Source: Heliocidaris erythrogramma
Taxonomy: Eukaryota > Echinodermata > Echinoidea > Camarodonta > Echinometridae
Assembly: GCA_025617745.1 (NCBI GenBank)
Contig: CM046856.1
Span: 49,294,873 to 49,358,872, forward strand
Direction: 5' to 3'
DNA length: 64,000 bases
Below are positions 49,250-60,113 of the stretch, piece by piece (positions within the stretch are counted from its first letter, which is position 1; every line of letters starts with the position of its first letter). The notes beneath the pieces were generated by a model that was not told where the DNA came from, ran no database searches, and was given only the letters and a program-made list of their open reading frames with translations. The position numbers were made by a program, and so were the translations under genes.

Positions 49250-50775
49250 TGAAATACGACGAAGACGGATAGCATTATACCAAGGGGAATTCAAAATGCT
49301 GAATCTTTCTGCTGATTATTTCCTATTTTTTTCTCGTAACGAAGGCCGCGACTGAATTTTCCTTACCCACTTCTGTGATTATTGAAAGCCTCGACCCCCT
49401 CCCAAGTTTTCCAAGGGGGACCATAGGTACTTCTTACGTCACAAAGTGCAATGTAGCCAAATAAACTGACGGAACCCTCCCACGGGGGTGTTGTGTTTCA
49501 TCGTTGCTTTTTCTTGACCTTCAAATGGGGGGGGGGGGGGGGGCGGCGGAGTACGCCGGCTAGCAATATGTAAACATATCCCTCAGGTAGTGAAAGGAAA
49601 ATGGACTGAAAATTTCAAGAACACCTTCATAAGTTGAATGTGCATCCTCCATTTGGTAGGCAAATCTCTTCATTCTTCATTTCCTTTTCTCACTAATCAT
49701 TTTCGATAATCTTCGGATCTTCTGCGCGTTTATCTTGCGCAATTCTCTTGTGAAACGATGACATCCTTCTCCCGCCGCGGATGATTTATTTCCTAGTTCG
49801 GCGTCTTTAACTATACATAAGATCCTCTAGAGGGCCATACATTAACACCCTTCTATAAACAAGAGTTGATGGAGAAGAAAGTTAGATAATTCTTACTCCA
49901 ATAGTAAGATCAGACCATGACAAAAAATCTTTATCACACGTATGTACAAGTATTCTGAATTGAACGCATGATTTGAATTTTAAATAGAGCGGTTAGAGTA
50001 AGACAGTGATCAATTTGTTGTTGTTTTTGGGTGGCTGCTATTGAAGCAGAGTTGCGATAGTATCAAATCTTTACGTACATATAAATACTCGATGAACTAT
50101 GACGTAGTGCATCTTAATTATCTTTGTTTCTTTATGAAGCGATAAACTTATTCACTTTGGACCTATCGAAACTGACAGTACTATGTAGCTGAAACCGACA
50201 GTAGGTTCAAATCAGGCAAAATATAAACCGCTAAAACATAAACTATTGATATTTGAACATTTTAAGGATGATGCAAGACAAGCCTGATGCTATTGTTATT
50301 TTGAAAAACGTATTTGCTTTTAAACTACTCAGGAAAAGAAAAGTCACACAATACTTGCTTACCAACAATCGATGTCATTCTTACAAAAAAAAAAGATGCA
50401 AAGGTTCAAAGCGTTAAGGTGAGCTTGATCCTATTCACTTTTTAACTTTTGTATCTTTTAAACTAATTAATCGTCATTATTACCCGATTACAAATTAATG
50501 TAACTATATTACTGTGCCTTTACATAATCCTGATTCACAATATGTTTCTTCTCTTTTGATGTAGTTTGCTAAACAGGAACCAGACTCTAAATGGCTTTTG
50601 CATTTGATTTACAGCTATATTGGCAACCCGGAAATCAAAATGATTTAGTTTTGATGGACAGCAATATAAGTACCTGATGATGGCTAATTACTTAAATGCA
50701 ACAACTAAAATTATCTTGCACTTTAATTCACAGATGAAACCTACACAACCCAAATCAGATTAATTTTTGATCTTA

Positions 50776-50810
50776 CAGGCGTAAGCTACTCAACTTCAAT
50801 TCACGATGGA
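50776..50810 (+). promoter_or_regulatory. Duplicate acceptor-leader-ATG segment (copy 2)
   Basis: Equivalent of 30269-30303. The downstream segment (50911-50944) differs from copy 1 by one base in the leader (CCCAAACC against CCCAATCC). Confidence 0.5.
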
Positions 50811-50940
50811 TGTTTTTCTTTGTTGTATTGGATAGTTTTCTTTCTACTAAATGTTAGAGTAATACAACTAAAAATCACAACCGTGTATGTTTTTTTAAAC
50901 TATATATTTCCAGGCGTAAGCTTCCCAAACCAAACACACA

Positions 50941-51199
50941 ATGGTGACTGATACGACAAGACTCCTGCTACTGGCAGCCATCTTCTCCGTTTTCCTCGCG
51001 TGCCTTCCATCGCTCGGTCAGTGCTTCATGATCTACGAAGAGGACGTTGACGACGAGAACGATAAGGACGGCGAATGGAAAAGAGGGTATCCAGGTAACA
51101 GCGTAGTCGCTGATCCCGTGCTGAGGTCACCTGTGACGTACCAATCGATGAGTAAATTTTTACAAGGACTGGCATCCAGACGGTTTGTAAATGACCCAC
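50941..51199 (+). CDS. Secreted peptide precursor exon, NPY/NPF-like (copy 2)
   Basis: The encoded protein segment is identical to that at 30434-30692: signal peptide, acidic spacer, Lys-Arg at 47-48, YQSMSKFLQGLASRRFVNDP and the same CAC|GTAAGT donor at 51200. Flanking non-coding sequence differs by SNPs and G-run length. It is most likely the other allele of a single gene rather than a paralogue. No continuing exon was found between here and the window end. Confidence 0.7.
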
Positions 51200-51266
51200 G
51201 TAAGTAAAAATGTTTCTTACATCATGATGTAAAACAACGGGGGGGGGGGGGGGGGGTGGGGGCACT

Positions 51267-51550
51267 CATTTTTCCGAAGGTTTATAAATCCGAAACACAA
51301 ATTTGCCATACCAGAGGGTTCATAATTCCGAACATTTGTTGCAACACACAGAAGATTTATTCCGAAGGTTCTTTATTCTGAAAATTAAATAGGGTACTAT
51401 TTCATTTTCATTCGGAACATTCGGAATTATGCATCCCATTTCATTCTTGGAATTACGATCCCTATTTCATTTCCAGAAATTGTATGAGCCCTCTTCGTTT
51501 CCGGAACCTTCGGATCAACGAACCTTTGGAAAAACGACATGTTTCCGTAA
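51267..51550. repeat. TTCCGAA word repeat (copy 2)
   Basis: Equivalent of 30760-31040, following a G run at 51240-51256. Confidence 0.6.
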
Positions 51551-51957
51551 GCATTTGCTTATGATAGTTTTGCCCTCTGCATTTTGTAAATAATTGTACC
51601 TACATCATCAAATGTTTTATATCGAATTATATCTATACTCACTGTATTAGTGGTACGTGCATATGTTATCACTATAAAATGGTTACTTTCATGATGTAAA
51701 CACTCACTTATTTCTATGTAAGTTTATCGCCCCATCCTTTATATGTTACGTTTGAAAGCAACTGTTGTTTAACATTGATTATGAAATAAATGCAGAAAGG
51801 CATCTGCAAAAAAAAAAAAAAATACGAACGATATGTTCGTTTTATAACGTCATTAGATAAATTTTAGAGCAATATTTTTTCTGCATCCATATATGTTATA
51901 TTCCCTTTTTATATAAACGTACTACGTAAACTGCAAAAGCCAGAGTGTTTATTGACA

Positions 51958-52181
51958 CTGCACTCAAAAAACAACCTAGTCAAATATGACTAGAATCTAG
52001 TCAGATTTGACTAGAATCATTCCCACTGGCCCCTGCACTATTCTAGTCAAAACTACCAGCTTCGGGTTTGAAGTGAACGTAATCCTGGTCAAAATGAACA
52101 GAATCCTAGTCAGAATGACTAGCATTTGATTAAGAAAATGAATTTAAAAAAATAAATAACAAGACTGTTTCAGAGTGTGCA
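51958..52181. repeat. GACTAG-rich MITE-like element (copy 2)
   Basis: Equivalent of 31450-31674. Confidence 0.55.
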
Positions 52182-53944
52182 TGCACCTCCTAATTTCATT
52201 CATGACACCAGATACGTGTTATCAGGATCAAATTATACTGATTTAGTTCCATCGTACCAACACCAAAATAGTGTTAAAACAACACCAGCATGCATAGGAA
52301 ACAAAAACGATGGAATGACATAAGTTTAATTCCATGTTGGTAACATCTATCCGGTGTGGTCATGGATGTTAGGAGGTGGAGTTAATAAACCCTCTGCCTT
52401 TTGCAGTTTGCATATACGTTTTTATTAAAAGGGAAAATATAATTATGGATGCATATAATATAGCGAAACGGATTAGACCTAATGACAGATTAATTACATT
52501 GGTAGGATTGGCATTCATATTCAACTTTTATATCATATAGTTCACGATTCCCAAAATATAACCCTGTAGAGGTATAAAAGGGATGACTGGATAAAGATGT
52601 TAAAAGGACAATAACTGGTTTTGGTCATATTGATAGAAAGGAAAGTCTAGGACACGGAGGTCACGGACATGTTGAGAAGATGTAAATTGTATCAACGCAA
52701 CGCTATACATGTATAATAGAGGAAACTCTGCCCTTAATGCGTGAATAATTAAAATCTTTATTTACCACGAAATTGTGACAAAGAACAAACTGGAAGAATG
52801 AAAGAGAGGTATAGCTATAAAAGAAGAAAGTGTTTGCAATTGGAATAGTTTTGGTATACTTGTTGGGAAAAACTGGCCATTTTCTGGAATCTATTTGTCT
52901 TTACCTGGGAACAACCTCAAAATGGTATAATTTCTCGCGAAGTGCATCATTTGAACTCGTCACCTCTCCCCTTCCCCTCGAATCAAAAGACGATTTCCAA
53001 CACGTCATTATCGATTATGTCGATGTCGCCATACCCCTGCTTCAACCGATGTCAATATTATTGCATGTGATCGGTAATGTCAGTATGGTGTGAATACCTC
53101 TGGTGCTGCCTTTCATTTTATTCTCAAATTCCGACAGCTGCGGAGTATAAGAGCACAATAATTGTATGCCGATGCATGCCTAAAATCCTTTAACAAGGCT
53201 GACTAGAAGGTCCATTATTTTGTTTTATATAGTCTTCTAAAATTGTGTTCATGCGTCTTTCTTTACCGACAGAAATATATATAGCCATGCATATAGCACG
53301 TAATTTTGTCTTCTCTAGTTTAGATTAGTGGCATAGCTGAGGACCCCCTTTCTCCATCGAATGACGAAAAAGGGAAAAAGATGGAAAGAGAGAAAGAGAA
53401 ATGAAAACAAGAAAGTGGAAGACAACGTCAGAGAAGACGACACGCCCAACCCTCTCCTCACTTGATGGCTTTGTCTTCTCATCGAACTATTAAGACCGCC
53501 CCCCCCCCCCCCCTCGTCCCCCTTCCTCCCTGCACCAGTGCTTTCTCAATGGCTATAGATATCCACGCTACGAAACCGGTTCAGATGTAATGAGAACTTA
53601 TAAGGGCAATAAATTGGTAGAATATAATAATGAACGGATTTGATAAATGAGGTAGAGGCAGACATTATAGGCGTGGTTATCGGAGACGTAATGAAGGAAC
53701 AACAAATAACATCCCATCCCTCCCCTGTCACAAAAAAGAGAAAGAAAGATAATTACTTTGCATGCTCCTGCGAAAACATCCTTCACTAACCGATTTTTTA
53801 AAACTTCAATCCTAATCCTTACCCTAAATCTTTGACGAAATGGAGCTTGAAGCAATTATCGCCGTAGTATACGTCGGATATCCAATATAACTGAGTATTA
53901 AATTGAGGGAATTAGGGAGAGGGAGGGTAAAACATGAATAGTTA

Positions 53945-53945
<1 letters not shown>

Positions 53946-53978
<33 letters not shown>

Positions 53979-54015
53979 GGGATACGTGGAGAGGGAGGAG
54001 GGAGAGAGGGGGAAA
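53946..54015. repeat. GA-rich microsatellite (copy 2)
   Basis: Equivalent of about 33433-33505, with altered repeat lengths. Confidence 0.8.
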
Positions 54016-54535
54016 ATCGAGTAGAGCGTCTTTTGACCTTAGACATAAGATACTTCAGATTTCAATTTCCGGGGAGGTTGAAGTGGGCGACAAACATTTT
54101 GTCATGTTATTAGTCTCGAATAACGTGACAAGACGTCGTCTTAATAGGTCTCTAGCTTTAGTTTCCGTTCCCTCGGCACCGAGCCCCACAAACATTATTA
54201 CAAAATGAGGGTCTTTTATGATATGCATCTTGTCAAATGAAAATATACTTAAAAGCAACGCCTGGCAAAAGTGAAATGATCTTTTCAAGTACGCTATCGT
54301 CTCAAAAAATGTCGTTTGGCATATTATTACCTATATAGATCCAGTGTTGATAAAAGATCAAATTTGTTGGCTTAATCATCACAGGCTGTCATAAACTATG
54401 CCGTGTCAGTAAGCATGTTATGAGGCATGAAGTCCGGATCAAATATCCATTAATGTTGCCATCATGGGTACGTAAGCGCTTTGCTTGAACGCGTTTTTCA
54501 GATTTTGCGAACTTTTATCTTTGCCATCCAGTATT

Positions 54536-54672
54536 TACTGGCGGCTCGGGGGGGGGGGGGGGCGGGAGGGAGAAGCACGGGGTGCATGGGGCTACGTGAG
54601 TATTTATATATTATTGTGTGTGTACATGTTGCCCCCCCCCCCCCCCCGATGAGAATGGAGGATCTGCCACTG
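54536..54672. repeat. Small hAT-like fold-back element (copy 2)
   Basis: Equivalent of 34026-34161. The G run is interrupted by a C (GGCGGGAGGG) in this copy. Confidence 0.55.
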
Positions 54673-54804
54673 ATTATTACATAAAACAATTGGCATGATT
54701 GTCATTTATTCCTACTTGTTAGACTATACGGCTTCGCGTCAAAATATACGAGATCGATACGAATCAAGATTTTCTGAGCAAAATTTATCATCTGCTAGCA
54801 ATAT

Positions 54805-55434
54805 GTATCGTCTGCTAGCAATACATGGGGGCTGCCATTTTTTTTATGTGTACAAGAAGATTTTCTTAATCCAAGTGCCCAATTGCCTTTTTCAAAATTA
54901 AAAACCCATTTGAGATTAAAAATATAGAATAGATATGTCAATTTATTTTTAAACTGAAGATTTCCTTATATATTTCTGTTGAAAATCGATATTCGCTTAA
55001 TATAAATCTATTTTCTAGATACTGTGACGCAATGGACGGAGCAAATTAATTCAAATTTTATGGATGCTTCTTCCCTGAGCATCTATAGCGGCAAACTATG
55101 CATTCACCTGCTTTCGGATAATGGGACTTGAAAAGTCAGAATGCATGCTGCATATATTATGTTCTGCTCTGTTTGGCAAACCCAAGAAAATAGATTTTTG
55201 TTAAGCAAAATCAGACAATTTAAAAGTATCATTATAAAGATTTAATTTTTATAAATCATGTAAACACCCACTTTATATTTTTCGTCACATATGGGATTTT
55301 AGGTAATGAAGAAAATCAATTTAGGTCTTGGATGCAAAATATCTTCCTGACCGGAACATTTCTCAATGGTTCATGTACAAATCCAAATCAGCAAGAAAAT
55401 GGCAGCCCCCATGTAAATGAGTAGGAGACGATAC
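54805..55434. repeat. Fold-back element spanning the end of the duplication
   Basis: The left arm (54805-54841) reads GTATCGTCTGCTAGCAATAC then ATGGGGGCTGCCATTTT. The right arm (55396-55434) is its inverse with an identical core AAAATGGCAGCCCCCATG. Weaker inverted matches extend outside, such as TTATTCCTACTTGTTA (54706) against AATAAGTAGGAATA (55498). Copy 1 breaks inside the right arm. Confidence 0.75.
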
Positions 55435-56194
55435 CGGGTGTTGGAATATCTTTATTTATACCCTTTTCTGATATCTTATTAGAAAATGATTTAGGCCAAT
55501 AAGTAGGAATATATTACACCTTTTAATACAAGTAAATTTGTACTCAGGGGTTAATTCTCCTTTAAGAGAGAATTATATAACTCAAGTGCCATTCAATTTT
55601 ATCGTCAATTCTAAATTTTTCCTTAAATACAAAAGAGAAACAAAGACAAAAAAATACAATGTTGGATGACAAACGGTTTATTACAATCTAAAATACATAA
55701 AAACAAACTATACAAGTGTTACTTTTAAGAATGAGAACGAGTTGCAATTTAAATTTATTTATTTTTAGCCAAATTCAGGCATTATAAATCAGATATTAAA
55801 CGCACATGGGATACCATAATCAGGTGCTCAGATTCCTTCAGTATTGATGATAAAATTGTGACTGATCCTTTATCAATAAGTAATTAATTTAATAATTTCT
55901 TCACAGTCATTGGTCCAACTGTTGCAGATAATATACCAATGTATAATACTGACTTTCGGACATAGTACATGAACACTCCCCGTAACGATTCTCTATTTTA
56001 TATCCTACCGATGAAAAAGAAATATGTAACATTGCCATCAACTAGTTTCAAAATAATGTGCACGTGTAGATGAATTCAATCCCACGGTAATTAAATGTGC
56101 GATTCGGTATATATCTAAACCGCCGTGTCATATTGTTAATTTATCACTTGATAAAGGAATTTTTTTCCAGACCAACTGAACATTACTATAGAGT
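55435..56194. other. Unique AT-rich stretch, no gene recognised
   Basis: It includes a palindrome TTAATTCTCC..AGAGAGAATTA near 55552-55576. The last part may be 5' remnant of the retrotransposon that follows, but frames are broken. Confidence 0.4.
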
Positions 56195-57618
56195 CACACT
56201 TGAATTTAAGACTGAGGACAAAAGACAGCTTCATACCAACTAAAGACCAATATCTGTTCCATCGAGGGTTTTTTTTTCTAAACGCATTGTATACCAGGAT
56301 TTATAAATTTCTTGTTAAACATGACATTTACAAAAACCAATTTGGATTCCGCCAAAAACTGTCTACAGCTATGGCATTATCTAAACCAAACAACAATATA
56401 ATTGACTCCTTTGAAAAAATGAATATTCAATTGGAATTTGTATAGACTTATGGAAAGCCTCGGATACTATCAATCGCTCAATTCTACTAAGAAAAAAAAC
56501 TTTATCCATGGCATAGCACACGATTGGTTTGCCAGTTTTCTTAGTAATCGCCTCCAGTGCATTAAATTTGACTCGGTCGTCTCAAGCATGAGTAACACCA
56601 CATGTGTTCCTCAAGGGTCGTTGCTTGGTCCACTACTTTCCAACAGCTAATTCTTGTATGAGAGTTGTTTAAGGCTAACAAACTATCCGTCAATTAAAAA
56701 AAGTGTAACTACATGTATACACTATGAACACGATGACAAAGAGAGCGGACAACATACACAGCTCCTCATTGTACCCTCCACAATTGCTTTGGTAGACAAA
56801 AGAACATCCCTTCATTGCTATATTATGTAAAATATGTAGAACAGGTGAATATGCATGTGACACATGTTCTACATATATTACATAATAGCAATGAATGGAT
56901 GTTCTTTGTCTACTGGAGCAATTGTGGAAGGTACAATGAGGCGCTGAATATTTTGTCCGCTTCTTTGTTCGCCATGTTCATAGTGATATGATCTTTCATA
57001 ACAACAAATACATTGATTTAGAAAGCATTTCCAAATATATTGACGTCGTTCTACTACCCAGAGTTGAAAACACCAAATTTCTAGGTGGGCACATCGAAAG
57101 TTCTATGTCTTGGGAAAAAACATATTCGAGAAACAAAGAGCAAAGTAAAAAAAAAATAAAACATTTCACTTATCCTACCATCATATTGCAACCTAGCCTG
57201 GGGGAACTTTCCAACCTCCAAATTACACAAATTAGTCACTCTACAAAAGGAAATAATTCGTATAATTACAGGTACTGCTTCCAGTTAATTGTCTTGTCGA
57301 CCATTTTGTTCAAACAATTTAACGGATATTGAGTAACACCAACAAAGTATATTTATGTACATATGTACAAATAACTTATTTCCTGATAAATTTTGTAACC
57401 TCTTTCAATTGAATTCAGCTATTCATAAATACGAAACCAGACACGCAAATCACATCCATCTATCCAAGCACAGAACCTTATTATTCCAAAATATCATCCA
57501 GTACTCGGGACCTAAGCTGTGGAACGTTATCCCAGATACAATAAAATACTCCGCATCTCTTGACAGCTTCTCAAGAAGGATGGAAAAAATATTTTACTTA
57601 ATCTTACAAATAACATGA
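56195..57618 (+). pseudogene. Decayed jockey/CR1-like reverse transcriptase
   Basis: Three frame-broken segments align in order with the C-terminal half of a non-LTR retrotransposon ORF2. First, 56200-56445: TRIYKFLVKHDIYKNQFGFR and STAMAL, the finger/palm start. Second, 56438-56650: GIAHDWFASFLSNRLQCIKF then CVPQGSLLGPLL, the conserved PQGSxLGPLLF block. Third, 56988-57332 (NTKFLGGHIESSMSWE, thumb) and 57355-57618 (HKYETRHANHIHL, SGPKLWNVIPDTIK, the usual C-terminal tail of this group). The catalytic F/Y-A-D-D block is missing, replaced by the MITE at 56720-56985 and lost sequence. No endonuclease domain is seen. It is a dead 5'-truncated copy. Confidence 0.9.
56720..56985. repeat. Palindromic MITE inserted in the retrotransposon
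   Basis: Arms run from CACTATGAACA to TGTTCATAGTG with long inverted homology (CCTCATTGTACC(C/T)TCCACAA, TAGACAAA, CATTGCTAT, ATGTAGAACA) around a loop near 56855. ATA directly flanks both ends (56717-56719 and 56986-56988). It lies where the polymerase active-site block should be. Confidence 0.85.
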
Positions 57619-57905
57619 TTTGACACACTTCCCCACCCTCCATTGGGTCTTTTCTCCCATTTTCTTCTCATTTTCTTCGTGAATTTCTCTTTTCTTTTAC
57701 ACCTCTTATCCCCCCCCCCCCCCCCACTTCCTCTCATTTCCCCTCTTTTATATTATCTCCAATCAAGCTCAGCGGTTTAGGAATGTTTTCTCTTTTTCTG
57801 TTATGTTCTTTTTTGTGTTTTTTATATTTTGTATGTACTCAAACTCCTAAGGGCACCTTGGCCCCAAGCTATTGCTTTTAGAGATGTGTCCTCCCACTAG
57901 GTATG
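57619..57905 (+). repeat. Probable 3' untranslated tail of the retrotransposon
   Basis: Pyrimidine-rich sequence follows the ORF end, including a C run at 57711-57725. It leads to AAGGGCACCTTGGCCCCAAG and a TGTGTCCTCCCAC segment, like the 3' tails of CR1/jockey-type elements. The exact end was not determined. Confidence 0.5.
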
Positions 57906-58760
57906 TACTACAATTGATCTATGTCATATTTTCCTTTATCGAAAACCAAACATACGGTACGGCAACCTAGTGCTATGATCTAAATCTATCATCATTTGCA
58001 ATATTAGCAGAGAGGGGATTAGCTTTGGTAAATTAAACAGACTTTGGAAAGTTATTATATTCCAAAGAATATGTATACATTAATATGGATATTTCCACTT
58101 TGCTTACATCGTTTTAAGCGCTATTTTCATAATGATTTCAACGGGAATTTAAATGTAAGGGAAAGACTTGAAAGACATTTAGTACGGTAATTAAGTAATT
58201 ATTCACAATACAAAACAAAACATGTAGAAACGAAATAACGTAGCTATATTTAAACAAAAATTAACATAATTATAATATAGCCTTTTTAAGCAGATTATAC
58301 ATTAAAAAATAATAATCAGATTTTTGTTATTTTCAGATATTATATTATCGTACTAAATAATAAACCGCTACGTAAATCCGCCGCTGTCCATGGATATATC
58401 ATTCTTTTTTTTTCCGCCATAATTTGATCCGCGTCCTTTCATTTCAAATTGTCGGAATAATTTGATGCACCTCTATGTCTTTCGTTACGTTGGAGTTCCA
58501 TCTCAAATATTTTCACATTCTCTTCATATTTACCTCATAGAATATTTTACCCAGTCTTATTAGACTCGGGTTTGACTTTTGATATTAAGTCTTTTTCTCA
58601 GAGCTTTGCTGTATTTCAATTTTCGTAAGACTACGGGGAATTGATTTTCCTTCTTCTTTGCGGGTATTTGTGTGCAAGGTTATCCTGAATACCGTCGAAC
58701 GGGTTGATTAGCAACTTTTCATATCATTGCATTGATTTCACTCTCAGATTTTAGATTTTC
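57906..58760. other. Unique stretch, no gene recognised
   Basis: AT-rich sequence with a TATTATA-rich portion near 58250-58370; no frames over 60 codons with recognisable content. Confidence 0.4.
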
Positions 58761-58885
58761 AAAATAATTGACAACAAAACTTAGTGCAGAAACATTTTCG
58801 ATTATTTCAAGCAAAATAAAGAGCATTAACATTTGAGTTGTAAAAAAAACAACAACAATGAAGACTACATTAGCTTAATTATATG

Positions 58886-59686
58886 CCCTGATAGCAGAAA
58901 GTGGTAAAAATTACGTGATATTTACGTCGTGGTTTTCGTCTTTTTTACGTCCTGTAATTACGTCAATAAGACGACAACTTGCACCAACGCAAGACGTCAA
59001 GAGGACGTCTTATTTTGACGTCATCTGTACACTGTAAAAACTGAAGTGCTGTATATAGCACTTTTTGAGAGCATGCATAGGGACTGCACTCAGAGTGCTA
59101 TTGAATGCACACAGCGTGCTATTTCAGCACTTTCACGGGAGCTGGACCGGCTCCTTAAACTGCTAAACATTCATAAAAAAAAAATGATTTGGGCGAGCTT
59201 CGGACCAGGGTCCGCTGATCGAGAATTGCTGGCATTACCGCTAGACTAACTCACATTGTACGATTTAGAGCAGATCATATTGTTACAGAGTGAATTTACG
59301 ACACCAAATATTTCATGTTATCTACTTGACTCCCATGACTAAACTGGATTGCAAGAAGCATTTGTTAGTCCATCGGTAACGTCAGCGCCTCTCAATCAGC
59401 GGAACCTGGTTCGAGGCTCGCCACGGTCACTTTTTTTTGCTGGTAAATTAGCACACTACAAGTGCTATAAACAGCATTTCAGGTGCAGTCACTATACATG
59501 CCCCTAAAAGTAGCACTTTAGTTTTTACAGTATACAAGACGTAGAGATGACGTCAAAATAAGACGTCCTCTTGACGTCTTGCGTTGGTGCAAGTTGTCGT
59601 CTTATTGACGTAATTACAGGACGTAAAAAAGACGAAAACCACGACGTAAATATCACGTCATTTTTTAACACTTTCTGCTATCAGGG
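58886..59686. repeat. ACGTC-rich MITE with CCCTGATAGCAG ends, split by insertion
   Basis: The arms of about 140 bp run from CCCTGATAGCAGAAAGTG to CACTTTCTGCTATCAGGG. Each contains TTACGTCGTGGTTTTCGTC, TTACGTCAATAAGACGAC and a TGACGTCA octamer (59016-59023 and 59548-59555). The inner TIR element interrupts its centre. Confidence 0.9.
59030..59532. repeat. Inner TIR element with two tRNA-like units
   Basis: Same family as 11425-11908: CACTGTAAAAAC ends, divergent tRNA-like units with CTAGCGGTAA / CATCGGTAA A-boxes and a B-box (GGTTCGAGGC on the plus strand; a degenerate GGTCCGAAGC on the minus strand). TA lies on both sides (59028-59029 and 59533-59534), giving the target duplication. About 20 extra bases (TGAATGCACACAGCGTGCTA) form a small local duplication absent from the 11425 copy. 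Confidence 0.85.
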
Positions 59687-60113
59687 TGAAAATGAGAATG
59701 AAAACAGAGACCAGTATAGAAGCAGAGCTTGTATAACCGCTGGTCCCTGGCATTCGCTGGCAAATGGTAAATCATAAATACAATACATAAAAGACTAGAC
59801 TGGGCAATCATGCATAACATGCCCAAAAAGGGAAAAAAGAAGAAGACAGATACATGGCCATGGAAAGCAAAGAAATATAACACACTTTCTGTCGAAGAGA
59901 AAGCATTGAAAAATATTGTAAAAACAAAAGGAACCATCAAAAATATATACATTTAAATGAATTACGTCCATGAATATAAGAGGAGGGAGGATCAGGAAAG
60001 CCAAGTTGCTTGCTGAAAATGATCCCTGATAAACTCACAGAAAACATTCTAATTTTATCTAAATTATAAAATGCATACTATGCACAAATGCAGCAAAAAA
60101 AAAAACCCCACAA

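Larger units (their letters stand above)
35390..55403 (+). repeat. 20-kb direct repeat, copy 2 (right of gap)
   Basis: It starts at the first base after the gap with the same TCCCCTTTCTGATGATACTA as position 14981. It follows copy 1 to GAAAATGGC at 55403, after which the sequence continues into new DNA. Stretches without a separate entry hold the same intergenic content as the matching copy 1 stretch, offset by about 20,409 bases at the start to about 20,512 at the end. Confidence 0.95.
58761..60113 (+). repeat. 1.35-kb direct repeat, copy A
   Basis: AAAATAATTGACAACAAAAC begins both copies (58761 and 62647). They remain about 99% identical, through the nested MITEs and the following ~420 bp, to the A run and CCCCA near 60110. 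The copies differ by a few SNPs and A-run length. Frames of 67-95 aa inside are not conserved genes. Confidence 0.9.

Noticed and set aside
30434..51199. Tandemly duplicated neuropeptide gene
   Set aside because: The two exons encode the same protein and sit in haplotype-like copies that abut an assembly gap; allelic duplication is the simpler explanation.
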